Below, piece by piece: positions 52,366-61,245 of a DNA stretch of 64,000 nt; position 1 is the stretch's first letter; every line of letters starts with the position of its first letter. The notes under the pieces are model-generated. The model searched no databases and was not told the origin of the DNA. It saw only the letters and a list, made by a program, of their open reading frames with translations. The translations under genes and the position numbers were made by a program. Source of the DNA: G963663315 sp965214205 (GTDB lineage: Bacteria; Pseudomonadota; Gammaproteobacteria; Arenicellales; Poriferihabitantaceae); the NCBI GenBank assembly GCA_965214205.1, contig OZ243941.1:1736001-1800000 (forward strand). The letters run 5' to 3'.

Positions 52366-53346
52366 ATGAAAGAACCAGTCAGGGTCACGGTAACCGGCGC
52401 CGCCGGAAACATTTCCTACGCGCTTTTATTCCGGATTGCGGCGGGAGACATGCTCGGCAAGGACCAGCCGGTCATTTTGCAGTTGCTGGAAATTCCCCCG
52501 GCGCTGGACGCGCTTCAGGGGGTGGTGATGGAACTGAACGATTGCGCGTATCCGCTGTTGGCCGGTGTCACCGCGTCCGACCAGCCTGAGGTCGCGTTTG
52601 CAGGCGTGGATTACGCGCTGCTGGTAGGGTCGAAACCGCGAGGACCCGGTATGGAGCGCGGCGATCTGCTCAAGGATAACGGCAAAATATTTTCTGTGCA
52701 GGGCAGGGCGTTAAACGACCATGCCAGCGCCGATGTGCGTGTTCTGGTAGTCGGCAACCCGGCCAATACCAACGCGTTGATCGCCGCCGCCAACGCTCCG
52801 GATCTGGACCCGTCCCGATTTACCGCGATGACCCGGCTGGACCATAATCGCGCGAAGTCGCAACTGGCGGAAAAGCTCGGCGCTCATCATGACCGGTTGA
52901 CCCGAATGACCATCTGGGGAAATCATTCCGCCACCCAGTATCCGGATGTTTCGCAAGCGCTGGCTGACGGCAAGCCGGTGGCCGGCAATCTGGATCAGGA
53001 GTGGCTGGTCAATGATTTCATTCCCACGGTTCAGCAGCGCGGGGCGGCGATTATCAAGGCCCGCGGCGCTTCCAGCGCGGCTTCCGCCGCATCAGCCGCC
53101 ATTGACCATGTGCGGGACTGGGTTTCCGGTACCGGACCGGGGGACTGGGTGAGCATGGGGATCATTTCCGACGGCAGTTATGGCATTGAGAAGGGGTTGG
53201 TCTATTCCTTCCCGGTGACCTGCGAGGGCGGTCGATACAAAATAGTCCAGGGCCTGGAGCCGGATGAATTCAGTCGGGAGCGAATGACCATCACGGAGCG
53301 GGAGCTGAAAGAAGAACGCGAGGCAGTGGCGCATTTACTTCGATGA
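52366..53346 (+). CDS. mdh: Malate dehydrogenase (NAD, cytosolic-type)
   Basis: Interconverts malate and oxaloacetate. 326 residues from ATG 52366; TTG 52354 is an alternative. It is of the group 2/cytosolic type: VTGAAGNISYALLFRIAAG for NAD, GSKPRGPGMERGDLLKDNG with substrate-binding arginines, VVGNPANTNALIA, TRLDHNRAKSQLA with the catalytic aspartate, and the histidine in WGNHSATQYPD. Overlaps dsbC by 4 bases. Confidence 0.96.
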   Translation: MKEPVRVTVTGAAGNISYALLFRIAAGDMLGKDQPVILQLLEIPPALDALQGVVMELNDCAYPLLAGVTASDQPEVAFAGVDYALLVGSKPRGPGMERGDLLKDNGKIFSVQGRALNDHASADVRVLVVGNPANTNALIAAANAPDLDPSRFTAMTRLDHNRAKSQLAEKLGAHHDRLTRMTIWGNHSATQYPDVSQALADGKPVAGNLDQEWLVNDFIPTVQQRGAAIIKARGASSAASAASAAIDHVRDWVSGTGPGDWVSMGIISDGSYGIEKGLVYSFPVTCEGGRYKIVQGLEPDEFSRERMTITERELKEEREAVAHLLR

Positions 53347-54107
53347 AAATCCCGATGACCCCCCCGATTCCTGTAAAACGATTGTTTGTTGCCGGGATAC
53401 TCCTGTTCGCCGTGGCTTCGTCCTGGGTGGTGGGCGCTGATGAGAGAGAAGAAAACCTGAAGCAAAAGCTGGAGACGCTGCTGGCGGAGGGCGTGGTTAT
53501 TGAATCCATCGAGCCGTCCCCGATGCCTGGCGCTTACATTGTGAAAGTGAACGGACAAAATATTTTCGCGCTCAGCGCGGGTGACCATCTGATGATTGGC
53601 GAGGTATACGACACTGTGCGGGGAGTGAGTCTGAATGACGAGTTACAGGCTACCGCCATGGTGGAGGCAATCGAGAACATTCCTGAATCTGAAATGATCC
53701 TGATGGGTGAGACGACCGGGCGGTATGTCACTGTTTTTACAGATATCGACTGCAGTTACTGTAGACAGTTCCATAGATCGACGCCGGAATTGCAGAAGCG
53801 GGGGCTTCAGGTCCGGTATCTGATGTTCCCGCGGGCCGGTCTGCAGTCAGAGAGTTACGATAAAGCCGTTTCCGTCTGGTGCTCCGGGAATCAGGCGGAA
53901 TCCATGACGGTTGCCAAGGCCGGCGGAGATGTCGAGCCCCTGACCTGTGACAATCCGGTGGCCCAGCAGTATGTGCTCGGCCAGCAGATTGGCGTCAGGG
54001 GAACACCGACCATCATACTCGACAACGGCCAGGTGATTCCCGGACTTGTGGATATGGAGCAATTGCTGACGATGGCTGGTATGACGGACAGCCAGGGCGG
54101 AGAATGA
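53343..54107 (+). CDS. dsbC: Thiol:disulfide isomerase DsbC
   Basis: Periplasmic disulfide isomerase. 254 residues. An N-terminal signal peptide (KRLFVAGILLFAVASSWVVGA) precedes a dimerisation domain (~35-100) and a thioredoxin-fold domain with active site CSYC (DIDCSYCRQFH) and cis-proline loop GTPTIILDNG. A second cysteine pair (WCSGNQ, LTC) matches the structural disulfide. ATG overlaps the mdh stop (ATGA), an uncommon neighbour pairing. Confidence 0.94.
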   Translation: MKIPMTPPIPVKRLFVAGILLFAVASSWVVGADEREENLKQKLETLLAEGVVIESIEPSPMPGAYIVKVNGQNIFALSAGDHLMIGEVYDTVRGVSLNDELQATAMVEAIENIPESEMILMGETTGRYVTVFTDIDCSYCRQFHRSTPELQKRGLQVRYLMFPRAGLQSESYDKAVSVWCSGNQAESMTVAKAGGDVEPLTCDNPVAQQYVLGQQIGVRGTPTIILDNGQVIPGLVDMEQLLTMAGMTDSQGGE

Positions 54108-54121
54108 TATTCGACCTTGAT

Positions 54122-54451
54122 CTATTCCATCGTGGTGGAGATATCACTTAGCCGGTCGTCGCTAAAAATCAGCGAGGTCAGATACTGTGTGACCTGTCCG
54201 GTTTCTCCATCTTTCAGCGAATGGTAGAAATCCCAACGATTGTTGTTGAAAGGATCATGGATCAGCGGCGTTCCCATTATACGCACCACTTCCCTCCGGG
54301 TCATTCCCAACTGTAGTTCAGACACCATCTGTGCGGTGATCTGATTGCCCTGCTGGATATCCGGCTTATAGAGAATGCCGCAGCCATTCAATAAAATCAT
54401 GATTGCCGCAATGGCCGTAGTGACCGTCAATTTACCAATACGAAAACCCAT
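54122..54451 (-). CDS. bamE: Outer membrane assembly lipoprotein BamE (SmpA/OmlA)
   Basis: 109 residues: lipoprotein signal with lipobox LLNGC (cleavage before C24), then the BamE fold with LQLGMTRREVVRIMGTPLI and DFYHSLKDG. Part of the beta-barrel insertion machine in the outer membrane. Convergent with dsbC, with 14 bases between stops. Confidence 0.94.
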   Translation of the reverse strand: MGFRIGKLTVTTAIAAIMILLNGCGILYKPDIQQGNQITAQMVSELQLGMTRREVVRIMGTPLIHDPFNNNRWDFYHSLKDGETGQVTQYLTSLIFSDDRLSDISTTME

Positions 54452-54467
54452 CAGAATCCTGTCCCGT

Positions 54468-54953
54468 TCATAAATATTTCAATACCGCTATTTCATCACA
54501 ATTCAGAAATCTGGGGCAATTAATACAGGCTCCCCAGACTTTTTCAGGCAACTCGCTCATTTCTACAACCTGAAATCCGTGTTTTTCAAAAAAGCTGACT
54601 TCGTAGGTCAGCGCCATCAGCTTTGACAACCCGATCACACGGGCGTCGTCTTCCAGTTTTTCAATCAGCCGGATGCCCAGCCCCTGTTTCATATACCGAT
54701 TACTGACTGCCAGGCTCCGAATCTCTCCCAGTTCGCTGGTGTAAATCAGTAATGTGGCGCAGGCGACAATTTCACCGTTGTCCTCGGCGACATAAAAATC
54801 CCGCGTCGCGCTGAGTATGTCGAATTTCGATCTGGGCAATAATACACTATTGTCACTGTAGAATTTCAACAGCGCGTAGATACCTTCCACATCATCCAGG
54901 TTGGCTGGCCGGATTTCCAGCTTCTGTTTCTGTTCTGTCAGAGGGATGTTCAT
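54468..54953 (-). CDS. GNAT acetyltransferase of the short ArgA-like group
   Basis: 161 residues from ATG 54953, which has GGAG about 8 bases upstream; a TTG at 54998 inside nadK is less likely. GNAT marks: IRPANLDDVEGIYALL, SLAVSNRYMKQGLGIRLIEKLE for acetyl-CoA, ALTYEVSFFEKHGF. The tail has the cysteine set CINCPRFLNCDE found in the short N-acetylglutamate synthase-like proteins. It may make N-acetylglutamate, but the assignment is by resemblance only. Downstream of nadK on the same strand. Confidence 0.75.
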   Translation of the reverse strand: MNIPLTEQKQKLEIRPANLDDVEGIYALLKFYSDNSVLLPRSKFDILSATRDFYVAEDNGEIVACATLLIYTSELGEIRSLAVSNRYMKQGLGIRLIEKLEDDARVIGLSKLMALTYEVSFFEKHGFQVVEMSELPEKVWGACINCPRFLNCDEIAVLKYL

Positions 54954-54981
54954 GCCGACTCCAGCATTAACCTTCGGATTT

Positions 54982-55845
54982 TTATCTTTGCCAGCCAAGT
55001 TTGGAATAGAGCGTTTCGAAATAGTTGAATCCTTCGATCCGGATCAGTTTCAATTTTTTCTGCGCCCTGGAAATGGTGATGGTTTCATTTCCGGAAACCG
55101 GGTAGCCCAGAATACCATCGAGCGCCAGATTGGCCGGAGATTCGCAGGTCTCGATTTCGGTAATTTCTATTGTGTTGTCCTCATCCAGTATGATGGGGCG
55201 GTTGCTCAGTGTATGCGGGCAAATCGGCGACATGCTGATTACAGAAAGATCCGGGTAGATGATGGGGCCGCCCGCGGACAGCGCGTACGCGGTGGAACCG
55301 GTGGGGGTCGCCAGTATCAGTCCGTCGCCGCGGATGCGGCTGACATAGTTTCCATCCACGCGGATTGCGAATGTGATAACCCGGCCGGTGTTGCCTTTTG
55401 ACAGTACGATCTCATTCAACGCCTTGCCGGAAAAAACGACATCGCCGTCCCGGCTGGTGGTGCATTGCAGCATGGTTCGCCTTTCGATGGCGTATCGCCC
55501 GTTCAGGATGGCGCCAATCCCGGCTTCAAGGTCAGAAAAGGAAATATCGGTCAAAAATCCCAGACGCCCCAGATTAATCCCCACGGCGGGAACGTCCTGG
55601 TCCGCCAGAAGCCGGGCGGCATGCAGCAGCGTACCGTCCCCCCCGACCACGATGGCCAGGTCAATCTGATCGCCTATGGCCCGATTCCGCTCGTCAATCC
55701 GGTCTCCTTCAATTTCACTGGATGTGGTGTTTCCGAGCAAAACGGAAATCTGTTTCCTTTCCAGAAATTCTTTGACTACCGTAATGGCGTCCGCCACACT
55801 GTTGTCGTTGAATTTTCCGAACAGGCCTATATTTGTAATCTTCAC
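54982..55845 (-). CDS. nadK: NAD kinase
   Basis: Phosphorylates NAD to NADP. 287 residues, near E. coli NadK (292). GGDGT motif (VVGGDGTLLHAARLL), NLGRLGFLTDI, NEIVLSKG, and GDGLILATPTGSTAYALSAGGPI with the NAD-binding residues. Divergent from hrcA, a conserved gammaproteobacterial neighbour. Confidence 0.97.
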   Translation of the reverse strand: MKITNIGLFGKFNDNSVADAITVVKEFLERKQISVLLGNTTSSEIEGDRIDERNRAIGDQIDLAIVVGGDGTLLHAARLLADQDVPAVGINLGRLGFLTDISFSDLEAGIGAILNGRYAIERRTMLQCTTSRDGDVVFSGKALNEIVLSKGNTGRVITFAIRVDGNYVSRIRGDGLILATPTGSTAYALSAGGPIIYPDLSVISMSPICPHTLSNRPIILDEDNTIEITEIETCESPANLALDGILGYPVSGNETITISRAQKKLKLIRIEGFNYFETLYSKLGWQR

Positions 55846-55905
55846 AACGGAGACAATAGCTTAAACCAGTAGTATACAACAGGATGGAATATACCAACAC
55901 GATGC

Positions 55906-55934
55906 TTGACCGTCTGAAAAGTTTAAATGATAAT
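55906..55934 (+). promoter_or_regulatory. Sigma-70 promoter candidate for hrcA
   Basis: TTGACC (55906-55911) and GATAAT (55929-55934), 17 bases apart, 80 bases before the hrcA ATG. No CIRCE element (TTAGCACTC-N9-GAGTGCTAA) is seen in 55846-56013, so autoregulation by HrcA is not supported here. Confidence 0.5.
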
Positions 55935-56013
55935 GACTGGTTACAGGTGTGGATGACATGAGTGTCTCCATGATGCAAATTTCCGGATAATATTTATAGT
56001 ACGACTGCGGTTT

Positions 56014-57084
56014 ATGCCTGCCACTGATGATATTCAGTTGAGCGAAAGAGCACAGGCTGTTCTGAGCGGGTTGATCCATCGTTACGTTGACGATGGCATC
56101 CCTGTCGGTTCAAGAACCCTGGCAAAGGAGACCAACCTGGCCCTAAGCTCCGCGACTATCCGCAATGTGATGGCGGACCTGGAAGATGTCGGGTTGATCC
56201 AGGCTCCGCATACGTCCGCGGGCCGGATACCGACGGTCAAGGGTTACCGGTTTTATATCAACAGTATTCTCGAGGTCGGGCCGACTGACAGCCGTTCCGC
56301 GGGAAAAATCTCGAAAAAGCTGGTCAGCGCCGCCGGGCCGGGCAGCATTCTGGCCAGCGCCACGGAAATGCTTTCCCAGATTACGTCTTATGCCGGTATC
56401 GTGTCCACTCCCGACACTCGTCAGGCCCATATCAGGCATATTGAATTCCTCAAGTTGTCCGGCCAGCGTGTACTCGCAATTCTGGTGACCGATGATGGAC
56501 GGGTGCAGAACAAGGTGCTGTGGGCGCACCGGGAGTATTCGGAGTCTGAACTGGTCGAGGCCACCAATTACTTTAATGGCGAGTACAGCGCCAAGACGCT
56601 TGAAGGCGTCAGGGCGAAACTGCTCTTGCACATGAAGCGGGACCGCAAGAGTATGCATCGCGAGATGAGGACCGCGGTGAGTATGGCGGGCCAGTTATTC
56701 GATGAGGATAATGACATTGCGGAGAATGTTCTGGTCAGCGGTGAGAACAATCTGTTGTCCATTCCTGACTTTGCGGAAATGGACAAGCTGAAAGTGTTGT
56801 TCGACGCGTTCAAAACCAAGCAGATATTGTTTGATCTGTTACAAAAAAGTATGTTTGCCGGTGGCGTGAATATCTTTATCGGGGAGGAATCCGGTTATGA
56901 GCCGTTCCGGAATTGCAGCGTGATCTCGGCTCCTTACGTAGTCGATAACAGGCGGGTTGGCGTGCTCGGAGTGATCGGCCCGACCCGAATGCAGTATGAA
57001 GAGGTGATTTCCACCGTTGATGTCACCGCGAAATTGCTGGGCAGCGCGTTGAGCGCCCAGAGTTCGCGCAGCCATTCCCAATAG
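56014..57084 (+). CDS. hrcA: Heat-inducible transcription repressor HrcA
   Basis: Represses groE/dnaK class genes by binding CIRCE. 356 residues. Winged helix at the N-terminus (VDDGIPVGSRTLAKETNLAL, SSATIRNVMADLEDVGLIQAPHTSAGRIPT), then the GAF-like middle domain and a C-terminal end with GVLGVIGPTRMQYEEVI. In relatives grpE-dnaK-dnaJ follow; here a DUF1285 gene and an aldehyde oxidoreductase follow instead. Confidence 0.95.
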   Translation: MPATDDIQLSERAQAVLSGLIHRYVDDGIPVGSRTLAKETNLALSSATIRNVMADLEDVGLIQAPHTSAGRIPTVKGYRFYINSILEVGPTDSRSAGKISKKLVSAAGPGSILASATEMLSQITSYAGIVSTPDTRQAHIRHIEFLKLSGQRVLAILVTDDGRVQNKVLWAHREYSESELVEATNYFNGEYSAKTLEGVRAKLLLHMKRDRKSMHREMRTAVSMAGQLFDEDNDIAENVLVSGENNLLSIPDFAEMDKLKVLFDAFKTKQILFDLLQKSMFAGGVNIFIGEESGYEPFRNCSVISAPYVVDNRRVGVLGVIGPTRMQYEEVISTVDVTAKLLGSALSAQSSRSHSQ

Positions 57085-57651
57085 TTGACCGCTTTCCCGA
57101 GCCATACCGGAATTGAGACCCTGTTCGGAGAGCTGGAAGCCTTTGCCGCGCCCGCCCGAATGGCGCAATGGCGCCCGGAAAAGACGGTCGATATTGATAT
57201 ACGGATCGATTCGACCGGGGTCTGGCATTATCAGGGTTCCCCGATCCGGCGTCATCGCATATCAAGATTGTTCGCCACTTTGTTGATCCGGGAGGGTCGG
57301 GAGTTCTATCTGATCACTCCGCCGGTCAAATACCGGATTTGCGTGGATGACGCGCCGTTTCTGGCGGTTGAACTGAACCGGCAGGGGCAGGGCGCTGACC
57401 AGAGTCTCTGGTTCCGAACGAATATGGATGAGGTCGTACTGGCTGACCGCGATCATCCCATTGTGGTTGAAACGGACAGTAAAACCGGCGAGCCTGCGCC
57501 TTATATCACGGTGCGCGCTGGTCTGAATGCTAAAATAACGCGGTCTGTGTTCTACCAGATGGCGGAATTGGCTGCGCCGACGGGCAATGTAGATACAGGC
57601 CGGGTGAATTATGGTTTGCACAGCGCGGGCACACTGTTTATAGTGGGATAG
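57085..57651 (+). CDS. DUF1285 domain protein
   Basis: 188 residues from TTG 57085, directly after the hrcA stop. It has the DUF1285 pattern: DIDIRIDSTGVWHYQGSPI, LFATLLIREGREFYLITPP, VDDAPFLAVEL, HPIVVE and PYITVRAGLNAKITRSVFY. Function unknown in the family. Probably cotranscribed with hrcA. A pair of short direct repeats (GGATAGAATAA and GGTAGAATAA) sits at its stop codon and just after. Confidence 0.85.
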   Translation: MTAFPSHTGIETLFGELEAFAAPARMAQWRPEKTVDIDIRIDSTGVWHYQGSPIRRHRISRLFATLLIREGREFYLITPPVKYRICVDDAPFLAVELNRQGQGADQSLWFRTNMDEVVLADRDHPIVVETDSKTGEPAPYITVRAGLNAKITRSVFYQMAELAAPTGNVDTGRVNYGLHSAGTLFIVG

Positions 57652-57710
57652 AATAAGTAGGGTAGAATAACCCAGGCATCAATAGAAACCAGAACAAAGA
57701 GACAAGAAAA

Positions 57711-59531
57711 ATGAGTTGGCAAAATAAAATTCTTCGGGTTGATCTGACAGCGGGCATAACTTCAGTGGAGCCTTTGAATCAGGATTGGGCAAGCCGCTAT
57801 CTTGGCTGCCGCGGTCTGGGAACGAAATACCTGTATGAGGAAATGGATCCCGCTGTGGATGCGCTCAGTCCTGACAATGTATTGATTTTTTCCACCGGGC
57901 CGTTGACCGGAACAATGGCATCCACCAGCGGCCGTTATGGCGTAATCACCAAAGGCCCTCTGACCGGCGCGATTGCCTGTTCCAATTCGGGCGGGAAATT
58001 CGGCGCGGAACTGAAGTATGCGGGATACGATCTGTTGATCCTGACCGGTCGGTCGGAGAAGCCGGTCTACCTCAATATCCGGGATGACCAGGTTGAAATC
58101 CTGCCAGCCGATGAGATCTGGGGGCAGTCGGTCTGGTTCGCGGATGAGTGGATCAGAAAGAAACAGCAGGACCCTCAGGTCAAGATCGCCGCAATCGGGA
58201 AATCCGGGGAGAATCAGGTGCGGTATGCCTGCGTGGTCAATGACCTGCACCGCGCCGCCGGCCGGTCCGGCGTCGGCGCCGTCATGGGCAGCAAAAACCT
58301 GAAAGCGATAAGCGCTCGCGGTACAGTGGGGGTGAGAAGTGAAAATCCTGAAATGTTCATGGATGCGATCCGGGAAGCCAACGCCACGCTGCATTCCAGT
58401 GGTAGCAGACGCGGCCTGATGCGGTATGGCACTCATGCGATGCTGGACAGTATGCAGGAGTTTGGAGGATTGCCGACCCGCAATTTCAGGGATGTCACCT
58501 TTGAAGGGGCCAGCAGAATCAATCATGAGTCCGTTACCATCAAGAACCGGAACGGACATACCAACCTGTTACGCAACGCCGCCTGTTTCGGATGCACAAT
58601 CGGCTGCGGGCGGATCGCGAAAATCGATCCGAATCATTTCAGTGTCAAGGAACGGCCGGAATACCAGGTCGCGTCGGGCGGTCTCGAATACGAAACCGCG
58701 TTCGCCTTCGGTCCGGTCGTGGGCGTGGATGATCTGGACGCGATGACCTTTGCCGGCTTCATGATGAATGAGCATGGCATGGACCCGATTTCATTCGGTG
58801 TCACACTGGCGGCGGCGATGGAATTGTTCGAGATGGGCGTGATCACCAAAGAACATACCGATGGCGTTGATCTGAGTTTCGGCAGCGCCGAAGCGCTGGT
58901 GGTGATGTCTGAAAAAACCGGCCTTTGTGGAGGGTTCGGCCGCGACCTGGGGCTTGGCTCCAGGCTGCTATGCGAGAAATACGGCTATCCGGAACTGGCC
59001 ATGGTCGCCAAGGGCCAGGAGTTCGCCGGTTATGACGGACGCTCGATGCAGGGTATGGGGCTGGGCTATGCCACCAGCAATCGCGGCGCCTGCCATCTGA
59101 GGCATGATACCTTTACCGAAGATTATCAGCATCCCGGCACCAAAGATAAAGCCCGGGCCTGCGCCACCACTCAGGATTTCGTGTCGATGGTGGACTCCAC
59201 CGGGCTGTGTCTGTTTACGACCGGCACATGGGAGTATGAGGATTTCGCGAAAATGGTGAACGCCAGCATGCCCGATGATTGGGATGTGGAACGCCTGCGC
59301 CAGACCGGGGAACGAATCTGGAATCTGGAGAAACTGTTCAATCTGAAGGCTGGTCTGACGATCCGGGACGATACCCTGCCGCCGCGAATCCTGAAAGACC
59401 CGGCCCCCGCGGGATTCAACAAGGGGGGGGTCTGTCAACTGGATGTGATGATTCCCGAATATTATGAAGCCCGCGGCTGGTCAAGCGAAGGCATCCCCTC
59501 CAGAGAAAAACTGGAATCGCTGGGGATATAG
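57711..59531 (+). CDS. Aldehyde:ferredoxin oxidoreductase (tungstopterin family)
   Basis: Oxidises aldehydes to acids with ferredoxin, or works in reverse. 606 residues, the size of Pyrococcus AOR (605). Iron-sulfur ligands C292, C295, C299 (ACFGCTIGC) and C500 (STGLC) fall where AOR has 288, 291, 295 and 494. N-terminal tungstopterin domain: RGLGTKYLYEEMDP, IFSTGPLTGTMASTSGRYG, and GRSGVGAVMGSKNLKAI. Mainly known from anaerobes and archaea. No ferredoxin, moa/moe or tungstate transport gene lies beside it. Confidence 0.93.
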   Translation: MSWQNKILRVDLTAGITSVEPLNQDWASRYLGCRGLGTKYLYEEMDPAVDALSPDNVLIFSTGPLTGTMASTSGRYGVITKGPLTGAIACSNSGGKFGAELKYAGYDLLILTGRSEKPVYLNIRDDQVEILPADEIWGQSVWFADEWIRKKQQDPQVKIAAIGKSGENQVRYACVVNDLHRAAGRSGVGAVMGSKNLKAISARGTVGVRSENPEMFMDAIREANATLHSSGSRRGLMRYGTHAMLDSMQEFGGLPTRNFRDVTFEGASRINHESVTIKNRNGHTNLLRNAACFGCTIGCGRIAKIDPNHFSVKERPEYQVASGGLEYETAFAFGPVVGVDDLDAMTFAGFMMNEHGMDPISFGVTLAAAMELFEMGVITKEHTDGVDLSFGSAEALVVMSEKTGLCGGFGRDLGLGSRLLCEKYGYPELAMVAKGQEFAGYDGRSMQGMGLGYATSNRGACHLRHDTFTEDYQHPGTKDKARACATTQDFVSMVDSTGLCLFTTGTWEYEDFAKMVNASMPDDWDVERLRQTGERIWNLEKLFNLKAGLTIRDDTLPPRILKDPAPAGFNKGGVCQLDVMIPEYYEARGWSSEGIPSREKLESLGI

Positions 59532-59544
59532 ATTTATTCGGGGG

Positions 59545-60351
59545 TCAACCTGCCTGATCCTCCTGTATGAGTGGTTGACTGATTCCCACGGTATTGAATC
59601 CCCCATCCACATAGGTGATTTCCCCGGTGATGCCGGACGCCAGATCGGAACTCAGAAAAGCGGCGGTATTGCCGACTTCCTCGATGGTGACCGCGCGGCC
59701 GAGGGGGGCTACCTTTTCGAAATGTTCCAGCATCTTTTTGAAATTCCTGATCCCCGCCGCGGCCAGAGTGCGGATCGGCCCGGCGGAAATCCCGTTTACG
59801 CGGATACCTTTTCCCCCCAGTGACTGGGCCATGTAGCGCACATTGGCTTCCAGGCTGGCTTTGGCCACCCCCATCACGTTGTAGCCCGGCATGGAGCGAA
59901 CCGAGCCGATATAGGTCAATGTCAGCATGGAACCGTTGCGGCCTTCCATTATCGGCAGCGCGGCCCTGGCCATGGCGGCAAAGCTGTAGGAACTGATTTC
60001 GTGGGATATTCTGAACCCTTCACGGGTCACCGCGTCCAGGTAAAGGCCTTCCAGTTCTTCCCTGGGAGCGAACGCGATGGAATGAACCAGAATGTCCAGT
60101 CCATCCCAGACCCTGCCCAGGCCGGTGAACAGGTCGTCGATCTGCCGGTCACTGCCGACATCGCAGGGCAATACGATTTCCGAGCCAAGCTGTGCGGCCA
60201 GTTTCTCCACTCGCGGCCGCATTTTTTCGTTGGGATAGGTGAACGCGAGCTCCGCTCCCTGCCGGTGCATTGCCTGTGCGATGCCCCAGGCGATGGAGCG
60301 ATTGCTGGCGACCCCGGCGATGAGCGCCCGTTTGCCTGACAGAAAACCCAT
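59545..60351 (-). CDS. fabI: Enoyl-[acyl-carrier-protein] reductase (NADH) FabI
   Basis: Last step of each fatty acid elongation round. 268 residues: GKRALIAGVASNRSIAWGIA at the start, HSIAFAPREELEG, and the catalytic Y-x6-K in YNVMGVAKASLEANVRYMA, then NGISAGPIRTLAAAGI. E. coli FabI is 262 residues. Convergent with the aldehyde oxidoreductase gene. Confidence 0.96.
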   Translation of the reverse strand: MGFLSGKRALIAGVASNRSIAWGIAQAMHRQGAELAFTYPNEKMRPRVEKLAAQLGSEIVLPCDVGSDRQIDDLFTGLGRVWDGLDILVHSIAFAPREELEGLYLDAVTREGFRISHEISSYSFAAMARAALPIMEGRNGSMLTLTYIGSVRSMPGYNVMGVAKASLEANVRYMAQSLGGKGIRVNGISAGPIRTLAAAGIRNFKKMLEHFEKVAPLGRAVTIEEVGNTAAFLSSDLASGITGEITYVDGGFNTVGISQPLIQEDQAG

Positions 60352-60435
60352 GTACGTTGCCTCTTTTGTTAAACTGGTTGATTGGAGTGGTGAGCAAACT
60401 GATTGTAACAGTATTCCCGATTATTATACTTCGCT

Positions 60436-61182
60436 ATGCCGATGGAATCCCTTATTGTACGCTCCGACCAGATCAGCGAAGAGCTCGCGAGACAGGCGGG
60501 CCAGTGGCTTGGAGTTGAGGTCATTCGGGTGGATCAATGCGCCGCGCGAGACGAGGCATTCATTCTGGAGATGGAAAATCTTGAAATGGCGTTGCTGCTG
60601 AATGACCGCCCCGGACTGAAACCATTTGCCCTGGACTTCAACCGGCCCCGCAAAGGCGTTGGCCGAGAACCCTTGCTGCGGGCTGTTGGCGGTAATACCC
60701 GGTTCCTTGTTGACATGACTGCGGGGTGGTGCGCCGATGCGGTCCGGATCGCCAGGCACGGCATCCGGGTGTCGGCCATCGAGAGAAACCGGGTCGTCTT
60801 CCTGATGATCCGTCATGCCCGGGCGGCAATGTCCGACGCTTTATTGAGGGAACGCTTGCAACTGTTCCATGGCCGGTCGGAGCGGTGGCTGGAAACTTGC
60901 GGGGTACGCCCCGATGTAATCTATCTGGACCCGGTGTTTCCGGTCAGGATGAAATCCGCGGCCACCCGGAAAGAGATGGTGATTTTGCAGAGGCTGAGCC
61001 GACAGGACGATGACGGCCATGGTGACAATGACCGGATATTGTTTGATACGGCCATGAACCATGCGCTCAAACGCGTGGTCGTCAAGAGGCCGCTTCAGGC
61101 GCCGCCCCTGGCGCCGGGCAAGGTCGGTGAAACCCGTGGCAAGCTGGTAAGGTTCGACATCTACAAACCGGCTTCGGGATGA
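60436..61182 (+). CDS. rsmJ: 16S rRNA (guanine-1516-N2)-methyltransferase RsmJ
   Basis: Methylates G1516 of 16S rRNA with SAM. 248 residues, as E. coli RsmJ (250). FALDF and GREPLLRAVG in the N-terminal part, VDMTAGWCADAVRIARHG for SAM, VSAIERN, and the family motif YLDPVFPVRMKSAATRKEM followed by a KRPLQAPPL segment. Confidence 0.93.
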   Translation: MPMESLIVRSDQISEELARQAGQWLGVEVIRVDQCAARDEAFILEMENLEMALLLNDRPGLKPFALDFNRPRKGVGREPLLRAVGGNTRFLVDMTAGWCADAVRIARHGIRVSAIERNRVVFLMIRHARAAMSDALLRERLQLFHGRSERWLETCGVRPDVIYLDPVFPVRMKSAATRKEMVILQRLSRQDDDGHGDNDRILFDTAMNHALKRVVVKRPLQAPPLAPGKVGETRGKLVRFDIYKPASG

Positions 61183-61245
61183 AATTGCCGGGAATTTCTG
61201 CCGGCGAATGTTATATTCCGGCCTTACCTATCAATCGAAAACAAC

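Noticed and set aside
55846..56013. CIRCE operator upstream of hrcA
   Set aside because: No TTAGCACTC/GAGTGCTAA inverted repeat found in this stretch.
57645..57670. Two GGATAGAATAA-like direct repeats before the aldehyde oxidoreductase gene
   Set aside because: Short, one includes the DUF1285 stop codon, and neither has a -35 box at proper distance; likely chance.
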